A stretch of 6,024 nt of DNA from Micavibrio aeruginosavorus (GTDB lineage Bacteria > Pseudomonadota > Alphaproteobacteria > Micavibrionales > Micavibrionaceae): assembly GCA_003240795.1 (NCBI GenBank), contig QFNK01000124.1, positions 1 to 6,024 of the forward strand, read 5' to 3'. The notes beneath the pieces were generated by a model, which worked only from the letters and a program-made list of their open reading frames with translations, was not told the DNA's origin and made no database searches. The translations under genes and the position numbers were made by a program. The first letter of the stretch is position 1, and each line of letters begins with the position of its first letter. Shown one piece after another: positions 5,500 to 6,024 of this stretch.

Positions 5500-5527
5500 C
5501 TGCAAAAGATCTTATCCCTTGAAAAGA

Positions 5528-6024
5528 TCAGGCGTTGATGCCGCCATCTACCCGCAAGGTTTCGCCTGTTATGTAACCGGCTTCTTCTCCGGCGAGGAAT
5601 GACACCGCCGCTGCTATATCCGCTGTTTTTCCGTAGCGCTTCAACGGAGTGATCGATGTCATGTATTGTGACTGGTCGCCGCCGTCATTGGGGTTCATAT
5701 CGGTGTCGATCGGACCAGGTAGAACCGCGTTCACCGTGATGCCGCGCGGGGCGTAATCATGCGCCCACGAACGTGTCAGGCCGTTGACAGCGAATTTGCT
5801 CATATTATAAGCAGTCAATCCCGCCATAATTGCGCGTTCGCCGAGGCCGCTGGAGATATTGATGACCCGCCCGCCCTCTTTCATATGCTTGACCGCCGCC
5901 AGTGTTCCGCTAACCACCGACAGTACGTTTACGTTTACAGTTTTCGCATAGGCCGCCAGTTCTTCGCCGCCTTCAAAAATGCCCGCATTGTTGACCAGAA
6001 TATCAATTCCGCCAAATTCCTTGG
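5528..6024 (-). CDS. Short-chain dehydrogenase/reductase, 5' end beyond the right edge
   Basis: The frame is open to the right edge, and 164 residues plus the TGA are visible, about two thirds of a classical SDR (near 250 residues). These enzymes are cytoplasmic NAD(P)(H)-dependent oxidoreductases with a Rossmann fold. The visible part starts KEFGGIDILVNNAGI, containing the NNAG motif. It then shows VNVNV with the helix-4 Asn, INISSG with the catalytic Ser, AYNMSK as the YxxxK site, the PGPIDTDM segment that follows the active site, and a closing GETLRVDGGINA typical of FabG-like members. The TGxxxGxG cofactor motif must lie outside the window, so cofactor preference cannot be read. The PGPIDTDxNP segment resembles the E. 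coli BdcA subgroup, but substrate and role are not decidable. The GTG at 5917 is internal and not the start, since SDR homology continues upstream of it. A strong terminator follows, so the gene is not in an operon with ssb. Confidence 0.95.
   Translation of the reverse strand, partial: KEFGGIDILVNNAGIFEGGEELAAYAKTVNVNVLSVVSGTLAAVKHMKEGGRVINISSGLGERAIMAGLTAYNMSKFAVNGLTRSWAHDYAPRGITVNAVLPGPIDTDMNPNDGGDQSQYMTSITPLKRYGKTADIAAAVSFLAGEEAGYITGETLRVDGGINA

Noticed and set aside
5426..5527. LexA/SOS box upstream of ssb
   Set aside because: I looked for the alphaproteobacterial GTTC-N7-GTTC pattern on both strands in this gap and found none.
5504..5529. Direct repeat AAAAGATC (5504-5511 and 5522-5529)
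   Set aside because: An 8-bp repeat overlapping the SDR stop, A-rich and short enough for chance. It has no promoter alignment that would make it an operator pair.
5528..5917. A complete 129-residue SDR starting at the GTG at 5917
   Set aside because: The same frame stays open to the right edge and encodes the conserved NNAG motif upstream of this GTG, so it is an internal Val codon in a gene cut by the window.

Overview
The window looks like chromosomal DNA of a free-living alphaproteobacterium. The GyrA sequence reads as alphaproteobacterial, with an extra charged segment in the C-terminal domain. The SSB has a Gly/Ser linker and an EIPF tip, and ssb lies close to gyrA, a linkage common in that class. 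Genes are moderately GC-rich and the gaps between them are clearly AT-rich. The exact order is uncertain; a Rhodospirillales- or Micavibrio-like lineage is only a guess. Every gene I can support lies on the minus strand, so transcription runs from right to left.

Right to left, the layout is as follows. (1) The 3' part of a short-chain dehydrogenase/reductase gene is cut by the right edge and ends in a strong hairpin terminator. (2) ssb has a near-consensus promoter physically nested in that terminator (the -35 hexamer lies in the hairpin loop), a strong Shine-Dalgarno, a GTG start, and its own strong terminator. (3) Two closely spaced genes follow: a secreted DUF2059-family protein and a 179-residue protein I do not recognise. 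(4) gyrA (914 codons) is complete and closed by a textbook terminator. (5) A 39-codon small ORF has its own promoter, Shine-Dalgarno and GNRA-loop terminator. (6) An AT-rich control region with a TTGACA promoter and two palindromes precedes a gene for an Ala/Glu/Pro-rich protein that runs off the left edge.

Functionally this is a housekeeping DNA-maintenance neighbourhood (gyrase A subunit, single-stranded-DNA binding protein) with several small or uncharacterised genes between. I see no insertion sequence, CRISPR array, tRNA, rRNA or prophage signature. The two points most worth a second look are the Phe in GyrA where most gyrases carry Asp/Glu (E. coli Asp87), and the terminator/promoter overlap in front of ssb. 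No gap between genes exceeds 300 bases. The longest (494-747) holds a promoter, palindromes and a terminator.
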